Below the pieces are notes generated by a model that saw only the letters and a program-made list of their open reading frames with translations, was not told the DNA's origin and did no database searches. Below, piece after piece: positions 33,227 to 42,427 of a DNA stretch of 64,000 nt; position 1 is the stretch's first letter; the number at the start of each line of letters is the position of its first letter. The position numbers and the translations under genes are program-made. Origin of the DNA: Bradyrhizobium sp. Ec3.3 (lineage in GTDB: Bacteria > Pseudomonadota > Alphaproteobacteria > Rhizobiales > Xanthobacteraceae); contig NZ_AXAS01000029.1 in NCBI RefSeq assembly GCF_000472925.1, positions 1 through 64,000 of the forward strand, written 5' to 3'.

Positions 33227-34240
33227 ATGAAGATCCTCTATCTTGGCTCGAGTTCTGGCACCTCAAGACAGCGATCACTTGCGATGACTCGGTTGGGACA
33301 CAGCGTCCAATCTGTGGATCCCCATGCAGCGGTGCCAAGGCGGATGGCTGCTTGGGGTTTCAAGACCGGGCATCTAGGCTTGGCCACTTCCATCCGAAGA
33401 TACGTCAATGATGCGATCGTAGACGACAGCTTCGACTTGATTTGGGTGGACCACGGCGACTTATGCAGCCGGAAGCTGATCAGAGACTTGAGGAGGTATC
33501 GAACTCCGATAGTCAATTATTGCCAAGACAACCCATACGTCTCGCGCGACGGCCATCGATGGAGACTCTTCCGATCAGCAATACCTGAATATGATCTGGT
33601 GGTAACTCCTCGAGAATCCAGTGTGGTCCTTGCCAAAGATGCGGGAGCACGCAAGGTCGCCAGAGTCATGTTTGCCGCCGACGAGGTCGTTCACCGAGCC
33701 CGCACCATCTCGGAAGTTGATGAGAACACTTTCAAGTCGCGCGTCAGCTTCATTGGGACTTGGATGCCCGAGAGAGGAGCTTTCCTCGAGAGCCTAATCG
33801 ACATGGGCGTCCCGCTTACTATTTTTGGTCCGCGATGGGAGAGGGCGCCGGAATATCGCAGACTTACAAGTCACATTAGGCTGGGCGAGCTGTCTCCCGA
33901 TGATGACTACGTCAAAGCAATACAATGCAGCTCGATCGCTATCGGGCTACTGTCAAAGGGAAACGAGGATCTTCACACGACCAGATCATTGGAGATTCCA
34001 TCGATCGGTACAGTGCTATGCGCGCAAAGAACTTCAGAACACCTCATTATGTATGAGGAAGATCGCGAAGCTCTCTTCTTTGACGACGCCAAGGAATGCG
34101 CAAGAAAGTGTATGGATCTGCTTTCAGATCCATCCAGGCTTGCACAGACCGCACGAGCTGGTCACCTTCGCGCGCTTCGGAATGGGTATTTCAACGAGAA
34201 CCTGTTCCTCAACGTCGTAACTCAACTCGGAACCGCTTGA
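33227..34240 (+). CDS. CgeB-like glycosyltransferase
   Basis: 337 residues. MKILYLGSSSGTSRQRSLAM at the N-terminus is typical of the CgeB/spore-protein glycosyltransferase group (GT-B fold). The middle has VNYCQDNPYVSRDGHRW and VSFIGTWMPERGAFLESL; the C-terminus has TTRSLEIPSIGTVLCAQRT, where E and R/K residues contact the donor phosphate in the family, and ends with ECARKCMDLL. It probably adds one of the sugars of the repeat unit; donor and acceptor are unknown. It is tightly packed between flippase and polymerase genes. Confidence 0.8.
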   Translation: MKILYLGSSSGTSRQRSLAMTRLGHSVQSVDPHAAVPRRMAAWGFKTGHLGLATSIRRYVNDAIVDDSFDLIWVDHGDLCSRKLIRDLRRYRTPIVNYCQDNPYVSRDGHRWRLFRSAIPEYDLVVTPRESSVVLAKDAGARKVARVMFAADEVVHRARTISEVDENTFKSRVSFIGTWMPERGAFLESLIDMGVPLTIFGPRWERAPEYRRLTSHIRLGELSPDDDYVKAIQCSSIAIGLLSKGNEDLHTTRSLEIPSIGTVLCAQRTSEHLIMYEEDREALFFDDAKECARKCMDLLSDPSRLAQTARAGHLRALRNGYFNENLFLNVVTQLGTA

Positions 34241-34256
34241 TGCAAGTTGCACAAAA

Positions 34257-37121
34257 ATGAGCAAAACGCTTCTATTTGTCTACCTTGCCGCCACCACGGC
34301 CTACTTCTTTGGCCTGTGCGAGAGCGCGCTGTTCCAGACCTACAATCTGTGTCTTGTCGATTGCTTCTTCGTCTCGGGACTTTCGGCAGTCGCGATTATG
34401 CGATATCTGCTACTCGGCCGAATCAACGTCTTCTGCATAACCGCGTATGCCACAGTCGCGGCCTACTTGTTTCCATTTGGGTTAGCTGCTGCCTTCCAGG
34501 CAAGTCTCGTTCAAGAGGACTATTGGGGACACGGCTTCGCGATCCTTATGATCGCGTTTCCTTTGCTCGTCTTCGGATCAAGCGATCAGCACGATATCGA
34601 TGTCAGCAATTACTTTTCTCGACGAGCGATATCCCAGAACATCGGCCAGATCGGCTCCTTGATCTTGGGGCTAGCCCTTCTTGAAACCGTGCTCTTGCTA
34701 ACGCAACAGTGGACGTACGGATCTACAAATTTCTCGCAAGGCGAGCGGACGTCACCAATTGTCCTTCTCGCAGGCCAAGTCACTGTTGGGCTTGCAGGGT
34801 TCTGCGGCCTCGTAAGCGGCACCCTGTCAAGCCGCCTCCGCATGAATCGCCTCTCGGAAACTTTAGTATTGCTACTGTCGCTTAGCGTACTCTTATTGCA
34901 AGTCTTGTGGTGGCTACCAGTTGGCCGCCGCTTCCTCATGGTGCAACTTTTATTAGGCGTCATTACTTTTTTGGCGGCGCGGAATCACTTTCGACTATCC
35001 GCGCGCAAACTCGTTATTCTAGGCGCCTGGCTCGCGTTACTCGCTCCCATTGGACTGTTCCTAACTCGGATATTTGTCACTCTCAGAGTACTCAGTTGGT
35101 CTCGTAGCGGCGCCCGTGTCGACCTGTTCGAGTTACTGTCTCAACTTGGAAGTGTCGATCCTAACACCGTATCGATGTACCAAGATCAAGCTGCAGCGCG
35201 CGCTCTGATTCTCGATTCCTACGCGCTCGTGGCTCGGTATGTGACCCGCCCTTTTCTCGGCTTGGAGGCGATCACCCAGTTTCTGTTGGCGTTGCCGTCG
35301 GCATTCTTCGACAAAACATACGTTCTTGACCAACTTGGAGGCGCCAACGAGGCTCTTTGGACGAACATGACTGGAATTCCATACAGCGACTATGCTCAGA
35401 CACTGTTATTGGAGGGATACATAGATTTTTCCTACTTTGGCTTCTTCATTTATGTCCTTGCGATCAACCTGATGTTCAGAGCGCTCTTGGTGATCTGCCA
35501 TCGCTTTGGCGGACTCGCAGCTTTTGGTGTCGTCTTCTACGGGCTCTTCTACACGCTCCTGCAGGTTGAAGGTACTGTGGGGGGAATTCTCGACCATTTT
35601 CGCTGCGCATTGATTATCGTTATAGCTGGCCGAGTCCTCCAAATGTACTTTGCTCCCTCGCTTCGATTTCGAAGTCTTAGACAACGACGCCTAGTTAATT
35701 GTTATGTCCCTGCAACCGCGCTCATTGCACTTTTCTACTTCTCGGATAGCGCACAGGCCACTGAAAGATCGTATCGCAGCATCAGGGAGTGGACATCTTG
35801 CAACGGCAGCACCGACGATCGGGATGGCGTGGCCAGAGCGTTCGACCTGGCCAAACACAATTCGTTTGAGCTATTGATCGACTGCCCTCTATTTGTCCAT
35901 GTCGGAACAGACATATCGCGGCCCATCTTTATTGAAGATGGGACTACCGTCGACTTCGCCGCTGACGGAAAATTCATCATCGACAACGTATTTATGCCGA
36001 CTTGGGTCATCGCAAACAGTCAGGACATCAAGCTGAGAGGTTGGCGTGTAGAATACAAAGGCTCCATGCCCGTTGATCCGGACACGGGAGGATACACTCT
36101 CAACGGCAGGTTTGTTCGCAGACCGGGAAGCTATCAACCGGCAGCAGCCTTCCACGATCTCGCGCTAACCCCTTGGCTGACGAAGAACAGGGGCATCGTA
36201 TTCGATCGAACCAAGGGTCACGTCAGCTCTCCGTGGATAGGACCAACAGCAACCGCTTCTGTGTTCTACATTCTAGGTAGCTCGAGCAAAATCAGAATAC
36301 GCGGCATGAAGCTATTCGCAACCCACGACGCGGATGCAAGCCGCTACATCCCTGTTTGCTTTTCGACGGCTATCGGGTTTAACAGCAATCAACAGGTGTC
36401 CGCGCAAACCGCTATTGAACGTTCGTCATCGACTCCAAGCGAAATCGACGTAGACGATATGGAGATAGACGGCGCATATATGGGTTGGGTCGGCGTCTTG
36501 CAGGATTCTCAGTTCCGAAATATTCGGTCACTTCGCTATGGAGATCTCCAAGATCTCGATGGAAAGAACGTCGGAGGAATTGGGAAGTGGTTTGCACCAC
36601 CACATCTTTTTTATCTCACGACCAGCGCAAACCTCGACCTTGGCAACAGACACATTCTAATCGAAAATGTCCTAGATCTTGGTATCAGGGCCGGCTTATC
36701 ACGGGACGATGATGTGAGAAGCCGAAGCGGCTATGCGCTATCCCTCAAGATAGCTGCCCGAGATTCGCAAGTGTTAAACTACACGTCGTTTCGTCCCGAC
36801 GGTTTGCTTGACGTCCTTCCGAGCACAAATTTAACTATCAAGAAATTGCAGGGAACGTACAACTCATCTTTTTTAAACGGAATCTATCCCGCGATACGCT
36901 TCCCGTCCGGCGACTACACGAACGTTACCCTTAGTGACGTCGAACTCGAAGACCTCGCCCCCACTGCGACGATAGCACCAATCACTGGTGCAGGCGGCAG
37001 CTCGCATGTAGTCATGAGGGCAACCAAAGTCATCTTGCATCATCCCGAGCACCAAGCTCTGACAAAGCCAAGTTTTGCCGGAATCGATAATGTTGTTGAT
37101 GTGGTATTTATAGTCAAATGA
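34257..37121 (+). CDS. Wzy-like polymerase fused to a secreted pectate-lyase-like beta-helix domain
   Basis: 954 residues in one uninterrupted frame. Residues 1-~475 hold about twelve hydrophobic helices with a large loop (about 285-380), as in O-antigen polymerases (Wzy). Residues ~478-501 read RRLVNCYVPATALIALFYFSD then SAQA, a textbook signal-peptide core with an Ala-x-Ala-like cleavage site, followed by TERSYRSIREW. From ~502 on the chain resembles right-handed beta-helix proteins of the pectate_lyase_3 type: CNGSTDDRDGVARAF and many short strand-turn repeats such as IFIEDGTTVDFAADGKFIID. The two halves look like two genes joined at a lost stop. If uncleaved, the helix would face the periplasm next to the polymerase. 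Confidence 0.82.
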   Translation: MSKTLLFVYLAATTAYFFGLCESALFQTYNLCLVDCFFVSGLSAVAIMRYLLLGRINVFCITAYATVAAYLFPFGLAAAFQASLVQEDYWGHGFAILMIAFPLLVFGSSDQHDIDVSNYFSRRAISQNIGQIGSLILGLALLETVLLLTQQWTYGSTNFSQGERTSPIVLLAGQVTVGLAGFCGLVSGTLSSRLRMNRLSETLVLLLSLSVLLLQVLWWLPVGRRFLMVQLLLGVITFLAARNHFRLSARKLVILGAWLALLAPIGLFLTRIFVTLRVLSWSRSGARVDLFELLSQLGSVDPNTVSMYQDQAAARALILDSYALVARYVTRPFLGLEAITQFLLALPSAFFDKTYVLDQLGGANEALWTNMTGIPYSDYAQTLLLEGYIDFSYFGFFIYVLAINLMFRALLVICHRFGGLAAFGVVFYGLFYTLLQVEGTVGGILDHFRCALIIVIAGRVLQMYFAPSLRFRSLRQRRLVNCYVPATALIALFYFSDSAQATERSYRSIREWTSCNGSTDDRDGVARAFDLAKHNSFELLIDCPLFVHVGTDISRPIFIEDGTTVDFAADGKFIIDNVFMPTWVIANSQDIKLRGWRVEYKGSMPVDPDTGGYTLNGRFVRRPGSYQPAAAFHDLALTPWLTKNRGIVFDRTKGHVSSPWIGPTATASVFYILGSSSKIRIRGMKLFATHDADASRYIPVCFSTAIGFNSNQQVSAQTAIERSSSTPSEIDVDDMEIDGAYMGWVGVLQDSQFRNIRSLRYGDLQDLDGKNVGGIGKWFAPPHLFYLTTSANLDLGNRHILIENVLDLGIRAGLSRDDDVRSRSGYALSLKIAARDSQVLNYTSFRPDGLLDVLPSTNLTIKKLQGTYNSSFLNGIYPAIRFPSGDYTNVTLSDVELEDLAPTATIAPITGAGGSSHVVMRATKVILHHPEHQALTKPSFAGIDNVVDVVFIVK

Positions 37122-37382
37122 TCCAACCAACGCTCAAAACACTCTGCGATTGTCCTCAAAATCCCCGAACGCCTTCGAGGTCCTTACTGTTCGCAGGCCG
37201 CATCAAACTTGGCGGTAAGGCGACTCTTGCTTTTGTCCGCACCGGCCAACGAGAACAACCACCATGCTAAACGTTCATTGTGTTGCACGACTTCATTTGC
37301 AAGCTTTGAATCTGCCGTGCGATATACCACACAATTGCCGCCGCCAGTGAAATTGCCAACTGGGATGCTCTCGAGGTACTTC

Positions 37383-38501
37383 ATGCTGGGTGGTGAAAAA
37401 GGGGAGATCGCCGGAATCCAATATCTGCGAGGTCTCGCCGCTTGTGGCGTTGTTTTTGCCCATTGCTCGGGAATAATCCAATTCAGAAAATACTATGGAG
37501 AAGCACCATTCAGTGACGTATTTTGGGGCGGCAATGCGGGTGTCGACCTTTTCTTCGTCATTAGTGGATTCATCATAGTTGCAGTCTCCTTGCGGCACGA
37601 TACGCTGCAAGCTCGATGGCCTCTCCAAGAGTTTCTGCGACGCAGATTTGTGCGTATCATCCCAATCATGTGGGGCGCCATAGTCTTCTACGGCGGGTTG
37701 CGTTACCTCGGCCGAAACATCGACGTCCCTTGGTTAAGCTACCTGCGAGCATTGGCGTTGTGGCCAGTCGGCCATGTAGAACCGGCCCAGATCTGGACGC
37801 TGCGACAAGAGTGGGTTTTTTATCTTTTGTTCGCGCTGACGACTATACTAACCCAATATCGAATTTTTCTTTACTTGTGGTTTATTCTCCCAATCCTCTT
37901 GTGGCTGTGCGGCGGCGTACCAGAGACTGAGAGCGTGCCAAGCACTCTGTTGGGACTGCTCGTTCACCCATCCAGTCTACAGTTCGGGTTCGGGGCAATG
38001 CTTGGCCTCACGTTTCTCAAACGGCCGCAAATCTTCAGCTCGAGACCACTTCACTTCGGATTCCCGTTGCTGATCGGCTTGTCGGTTGTCTTATTTTCTA
38101 TTGCGCAAGCCTTTCATTTGGAGCGGTCTGCGCCACATGCGTTGATAGCAGGATTGATCTCCGTGCTGATCGTCACCGTCTCGCTGTTTGTAAAGCGGTC
38201 CTCATCTGCATTTGCACAAGCTGGTGAGATACTGGGCGCAGCATCCTACTCGATATATTTATTTCACCCTGGGATCATATCTGCGCAGCTTGGTGCTCTT
38301 TCCAAGATGGCTCCCAATGCTCCGGTTAATCTAGCTTTTGTTGCAGTTGCCGTGACTACCATCTTGTGCTGCATAGCCATTCATTATTGTGTTGAGAGGC
38401 CTATCCTTCATCTACTCCGCGGGAAATCTCGTACGCCTGAACCCGTAAGCCAGCATACGCCGACAACCACCTCACCGACCGCTGGTGCGACAACAATCTA
38501 G
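37383..38501 (+). CDS. Acyltransferase 3 family membrane protein
   Basis: 372 residues from ATG 37383, preceded by GAGG; a longer frame upstream to 37209 is less likely. About ten membrane helices, with the catalytic region GIQYLRGLAACGVVFAHCSG (conserved R and H), then NAGVDLFFVISGFI and a FLRRRFVRIIPI segment, the marks of OafA/ExoZ-type O-acyltransferases. It would acetylate or succinylate a sugar of the EPS from a cytoplasmic acyl donor. The C-terminal tail is Thr/Pro-rich. Confidence 0.88.
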   Translation: MLGGEKGEIAGIQYLRGLAACGVVFAHCSGIIQFRKYYGEAPFSDVFWGGNAGVDLFFVISGFIIVAVSLRHDTLQARWPLQEFLRRRFVRIIPIMWGAIVFYGGLRYLGRNIDVPWLSYLRALALWPVGHVEPAQIWTLRQEWVFYLLFALTTILTQYRIFLYLWFILPILLWLCGGVPETESVPSTLLGLLVHPSSLQFGFGAMLGLTFLKRPQIFSSRPLHFGFPLLIGLSVVLFSIAQAFHLERSAPHALIAGLISVLIVTVSLFVKRSSSAFAQAGEILGAASYSIYLFHPGIISAQLGALSKMAPNAPVNLAFVAVAVTTILCCIAIHYCVERPILHLLRGKSRTPEPVSQHTPTTTSPTAGATTI

Positions 38502-38932
38502 CTCGATCTCCGTTTCGGCGGTTATATTCGGCAGCCAGTAAATGACGTTTCGGTCCCGGAGCAATCCGCCCGATCTGTTATGTACTAGTCTGGTGGGATC
38601 CCATTGCGAAGCTCGATAGCAACAATGAGATGTGCTTAGGCATAGCAACGCCAGCGTGGACCGCTCTTCGCGGCCCCCCACATGCGGGCAGGCTCGCGAG
38701 CACGACTTCCGACACCCGTGGTGTGAGCTCTTCGTCCGGACAGAGGTCTAGTCTAGTTTGCCAACACTTGTAGCTTATCCAGAAAATCAATTGGTTCACT
38801 AGCAGGATGGGTTGAAGTCGAGATGCTCTTTGTTATCTCCGGCTTATCTCCAAGGCTCACTTTACCAAGGGAGGAACTTTCGTTAGTCTTGTCTAGACCT
38901 AAATAGCAACAACCTATTCGAACTGTGATTTG
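38502..38932. other. No gene seen
   Basis: 431 bp between the acyltransferase and GT4 genes, the largest gap in the plus-strand EPS run. No convincing ORF or terminator; it may carry an internal promoter for the 38.9-44.4 kb genes. Confidence 0.4.
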
Positions 38933-40186
38933 ATGATCGTCGATCAATCCGACTGGCGGGCCCCTATTGCCGACAAGAGTTCATTGAAAATACTTCACAT
39001 TATCGGAACTGCTGATCCGCGAAGTGGCGGCCCCATTGAGGGTATCATCCGCTCGTCTGAAGCTCTCATAAAGCTTGGTCACTCTCGGTGGATCGCGACG
39101 CTAGATCACCCGGAGGATCCTTGGCTCGAGGATTTTCCCCTTCCCGTTTACCCTCTCGGCACCGTGCCCGCAGAGACGCGGAAGCGGTTCGACCGCATCC
39201 CTTGGGTACACTATGGTTATACCCCCAAATTGGTCCCCTGGCTTTCTGGTAACGTGGGTAATTTCGACGTAGTCATTGTAAATGGCCTTTGGAATTATAG
39301 CGCCACGGGAGCCAGCAGAGTCCTTCCCCACTTAGGAATTCCTTATTTCGTATTCACACATGGCATGCTCGATCCATGGTTCCGGAAAAAGCGACCGGTC
39401 AAGACTGCGCTGAAGCAGGCTTCGTGGTGGTTCAATGAGGGGCCTCTGCTCAAGCACGCCAACGGCGTGCTGTTTACATGCGAAGAGGAGCGAGTGCTCG
39501 CTCGCAACGCTTTTTGGCCGTATCGAGTCAAAGAGTTTGTCGTTGGTTACGGTACCAGCGACGTGACCGGTGACCCAGGAGCGCAGGTCGCCACCTTTCG
39601 TGAGCGCGTACCCGCGCTCGGAGGTCGGAAGTTTCTGCTATTTCTGAGTCGTATTCATCCCAAGAAGGGATGCGATCTGCTCGTGGATGCGTTCGCAAAG
39701 ATCGCCTCTTTTGCACCCGATCTGGACCTTGTTATTGCCGGACCAGATCATGCCGACTGGGTTGGTGAACTGAAGCAGCGAGCCGCTACGGCAGGCATTG
39801 ACCATCGGATTCACTGGCCCGGAATGCTCGAGGGAGAGCGGAAGTGGGGCGCCTTCCATGGGTGCGAGGCATTCGTGCTTCCCTCTCACCAGGAAAACTT
39901 CGGAATTGTTGTGGCGGAGGCGCTCGCCTGCGGAAAACCTGTTCTCATTACCAACAAGGTGAACATCTGGAGAGAGATCGAGGAGGACCGAGCCGGGCTG
40001 GTCGCCGCGGATGACCCGGCCGGCATTTTTTCGCTACTGCGCGAGTATCTGAGCTTGAGCCCCGATGAACAGCAGAACATGGGTAGGGCTGGACGGCAGA
40101 CCTTCCTGAAACGCTTCAATATTGAGCAGAACGTTCTCACGTTGCTTGACGTATTCCGCGCGGGTTTTTCGCATGGACGTCCTTGA
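38933..40186 (+). CDS. Glycosyltransferase family 4
   Basis: 417 residues from ATG 38933. GT-B fold: N-terminal ILHIIGTADPRSGGPIEGI binds the acceptor, and the C-terminal half has FLLFLSRIHPKKGCDLLVDAF, the E-x7-E motif region in SHQENFGIVVAEALACGKPV and GRAGRQTFLKRFN. Retaining transferases of this type use UDP- or GDP-sugars. The last ~14 bp overlap the acetyltransferase gene. Likely assembles a sugar of the EPS repeat on the cytoplasmic face of the membrane. Confidence 0.9.
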   Translation: MIVDQSDWRAPIADKSSLKILHIIGTADPRSGGPIEGIIRSSEALIKLGHSRWIATLDHPEDPWLEDFPLPVYPLGTVPAETRKRFDRIPWVHYGYTPKLVPWLSGNVGNFDVVIVNGLWNYSATGASRVLPHLGIPYFVFTHGMLDPWFRKKRPVKTALKQASWWFNEGPLLKHANGVLFTCEEERVLARNAFWPYRVKEFVVGYGTSDVTGDPGAQVATFRERVPALGGRKFLLFLSRIHPKKGCDLLVDAFAKIASFAPDLDLVIAGPDHADWVGELKQRAATAGIDHRIHWPGMLEGERKWGAFHGCEAFVLPSHQENFGIVVAEALACGKPVLITNKVNIWREIEEDRAGLVAADDPAGIFSLLREYLSLSPDEQQNMGRAGRQTFLKRFNIEQNVLTLLDVFRAGFSHGRP

Positions 40187-40757
40187 CGCGAGTAGCACGA
40201 CGCCCATGGAAGGCGGCCCGAGTTTCTCACTTCGTAATCGCCTGTTCCGCAGTTGCTGGAACGTCATCTGGGCGTTGCTGGCCTCATGGACCCCGCCATT
40301 CATGCATCCATGGCGCCGTTTCTTGTTGCGATCATTTGGCGCGAAAGTTGCCGGAACGGCAGGAGTATATGGCAGCGCCAAGATCTGGTATCCTCCGCAC
40401 TTGGAGATCGGCGAGCACGCCTATATAGGTCCTCGCGTCAACATCTATTGCATGGCAAAGATCAGCTTCGGGGACTACTCGCTGGCTTCGCAAGGTGCGC
40501 ACATCTGCTCGGGCACGCACGATATCGACGATTTCAACTTCCAGCTGAAGACACGGCCGATCGAGATCGGTGCCCAGGCTTGGATCGCCGCCGAGGCCTT
40601 CGTTGGGCCGGGCGTCAAAATCGGAGAGGGAGCGGTCCTTGGAGCCCGGGCGTGCGCGTTCCGTGACCTCGAGCCTTGGGTCGTGTACTCGGGAAATCCG
40701 GCTCACCCGCTCCGACAGCGGAAATATCTTCCGCGCGCTCTGCCTGAACCATGTTAG
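40173..40757 (+). CDS. WcaF-type hexapeptide acetyltransferase
   Basis: 194 residues from ATG 40173. Left-handed beta-helix hexapeptide repeats (IGEHAYIGPRVNIYC, FVGPGVKIGEGAVLGARA) and the NodL/LacA-type GTHDIDDFNFQL region, with H near residue 117, identify an acetyl-CoA-dependent sugar O-acetyltransferase, closest in pattern to WcaF of colanic-acid clusters. It overlaps the GT4 stop by 14 bp and the GMC oxidoreductase start by 7 bp, so is part of a coupled translational unit. Confidence 0.88.
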   Translation: MDVLDASSTTPMEGGPSFSLRNRLFRSCWNVIWALLASWTPPFMHPWRRFLLRSFGAKVAGTAGVYGSAKIWYPPHLEIGEHAYIGPRVNIYCMAKISFGDYSLASQGAHICSGTHDIDDFNFQLKTRPIEIGAQAWIAAEAFVGPGVKIGEGAVLGARACAFRDLEPWVVYSGNPAHPLRQRKYLPRALPEPC

Positions 40758-42418
40758 CGCGATTTCGTGATATTGCAGAACTTCCTGCGACGGATTTCTG
40801 CGTTATTGGGGCTGGACCTGCTGGTATAGCACTATCTTTGGCGCTTGCGGCCTCGGGCCACTCGGTCCTTCTCATTGAATCCGGTGAGGAGACCCCTGAC
40901 GCTTCCACGAGTGAGCTGACGCAGGCTCAAATCCGCAATACCCAAACACACGCCCCTGCCGAAATTGCCGCGTGTCGCGCCTTCGGGGGAACCTCTTGGT
41001 GGTGGGGGGGGAGATGCGTCCCCTTCGACAAAATCGATTTTGAGGATCGATCCTATGCGGCTGGGACGCAGTGGCCGATATCCTATGACGAGATAAGGAT
41101 TTGGCATCCCAAAGTCGCCGAGTTCTTTGGCTGCGGATCAGGAGAGTTCGAGAAAGATCCAGGCATTTGGTCAGGACTGGGCGAAGTATCTGCCCGCGGC
41201 CTTGAGCGCTGGACGCCAACGCCAAACCTAAACCGCACTTTCATCGAGCGAGTTCGCCAGTCCGATTCAATCACATTGCTGCTTGGGGCAACTCTCACAG
41301 ACATCGAACTCGCCGCAGACAAGACGAGAATTCGGACACTGACTCTAGCGGATCGAGGCAAGACCAAGAAACTCGATGTTCAAGCATGCGTCCTGGCGTG
41401 CGGTGGGCTCGAGACAACGCGGATAATGCTCGTTGCAAACCGGAAATATCCAACCCTCTTCCAGCACTCTAAGTCTGTGTTGGGCAGGTTCTACATGGGC
41501 CACATCTCCGGAAAGATTGCCGATGTGGTGCTCGACAATCCCGCATCGATCGCCGAGTTAGATTTTTTTAAAGAGAACGACCACTTCGCTCGTCGTCGTT
41601 TCACTCTTCAGGAAGACACATTGAAAAAGGAAGAACTAATCAACATCGCGTTCTGGATCGATAATCCGCCGTTTTACAATGCGAGCCACGGCAACGGAAT
41701 TCTCTCGGCGGTCTGGCTCATGTTAGCAATCCCCTTCATCGGACGTCGTCTAGTCTCGGAGGGCGTCCGCATAAGCCATGTTGGCCCCGCACCATTTCAA
41801 ATCACTCTACACCTCAAAAATATCTACAGATCGCCGATAACTGTGGCCAGAACGGCTGTTCAGCTTCTCCGCGATCGCTATCTCTCTTCGCCGCGAAAAC
41901 CAGGCTTTTTGGTTCGTAACAGAGGTGGCCGGTACGCCCTTCACTATCACGCGGAGCAACTGCCAATGAAGTCCTCGTCTGTTTCCCTTTCGGAGAAAAG
42001 GGACTCGCTTGGAGTTCCTCGTCTAGTGGTAGATTTCAAATACTCTGAGCGCGATGCGCAGTCGGTCGTCCGCGCACACGAAGTTCTGGACCGATCGCTC
42101 CGAGAAGCGAAGATTGGACATCTCGAATTTCGGGCACCAAGAGAACATCTCGTATCCAGCGTCTTGGCTCAGGCCTCAGACGGATTCCATCAGTTAGGAA
42201 CCACGCGCATGAGCCTCGATCCCAGCGCTGGTATAGTAGATCAGAATTGCAGGGTTCACGGTCTCGAAAACCTCTTTCTCGTGAGCGGAAGTGTCTTTCC
42301 TTCGTCCGGTCAAGCTAATCCTACATTTCTCGTCGTAGCCCTGGCGCTTCGATTGGCCGGCCATCTGGCGTCAACGACCGCCAGATTGGCGACGCGGTCT
42401 TCTCTAACGGCTACATAG
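40751..42418 (+). CDS. GMC-family FAD-dependent oxidoreductase
   Basis: 555 residues. FAD-binding CVIGAGPAGIALSLALAASG (17-36), a flavin-contacting TSWWWGGRCVPF segment, and the C-terminal GMC signature FHQLGTTRMS followed by NLFLVSGSVFPSSGQANPT with catalytic His and Asn. Such enzymes oxidise alcohol groups of sugars or aglycones. Its place between an acetyltransferase and an aldo/keto reductase suggests oxidation of a hydroxyl in the polymer or its precursor (for example to a keto sugar), with the reductase acting on the product. Substrate unknown. Confidence 0.85.
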   Translation: MLARFRDIAELPATDFCVIGAGPAGIALSLALAASGHSVLLIESGEETPDASTSELTQAQIRNTQTHAPAEIAACRAFGGTSWWWGGRCVPFDKIDFEDRSYAAGTQWPISYDEIRIWHPKVAEFFGCGSGEFEKDPGIWSGLGEVSARGLERWTPTPNLNRTFIERVRQSDSITLLLGATLTDIELAADKTRIRTLTLADRGKTKKLDVQACVLACGGLETTRIMLVANRKYPTLFQHSKSVLGRFYMGHISGKIADVVLDNPASIAELDFFKENDHFARRRFTLQEDTLKKEELINIAFWIDNPPFYNASHGNGILSAVWLMLAIPFIGRRLVSEGVRISHVGPAPFQITLHLKNIYRSPITVARTAVQLLRDRYLSSPRKPGFLVRNRGGRYALHYHAEQLPMKSSSVSLSEKRDSLGVPRLVVDFKYSERDAQSVVRAHEVLDRSLREAKIGHLEFRAPREHLVSSVLAQASDGFHQLGTTRMSLDPSAGIVDQNCRVHGLENLFLVSGSVFPSSGQANPTFLVVALALRLAGHLASTTARLATRSSLTAT

Positions 42419-42427
42419 GTTATTCTC

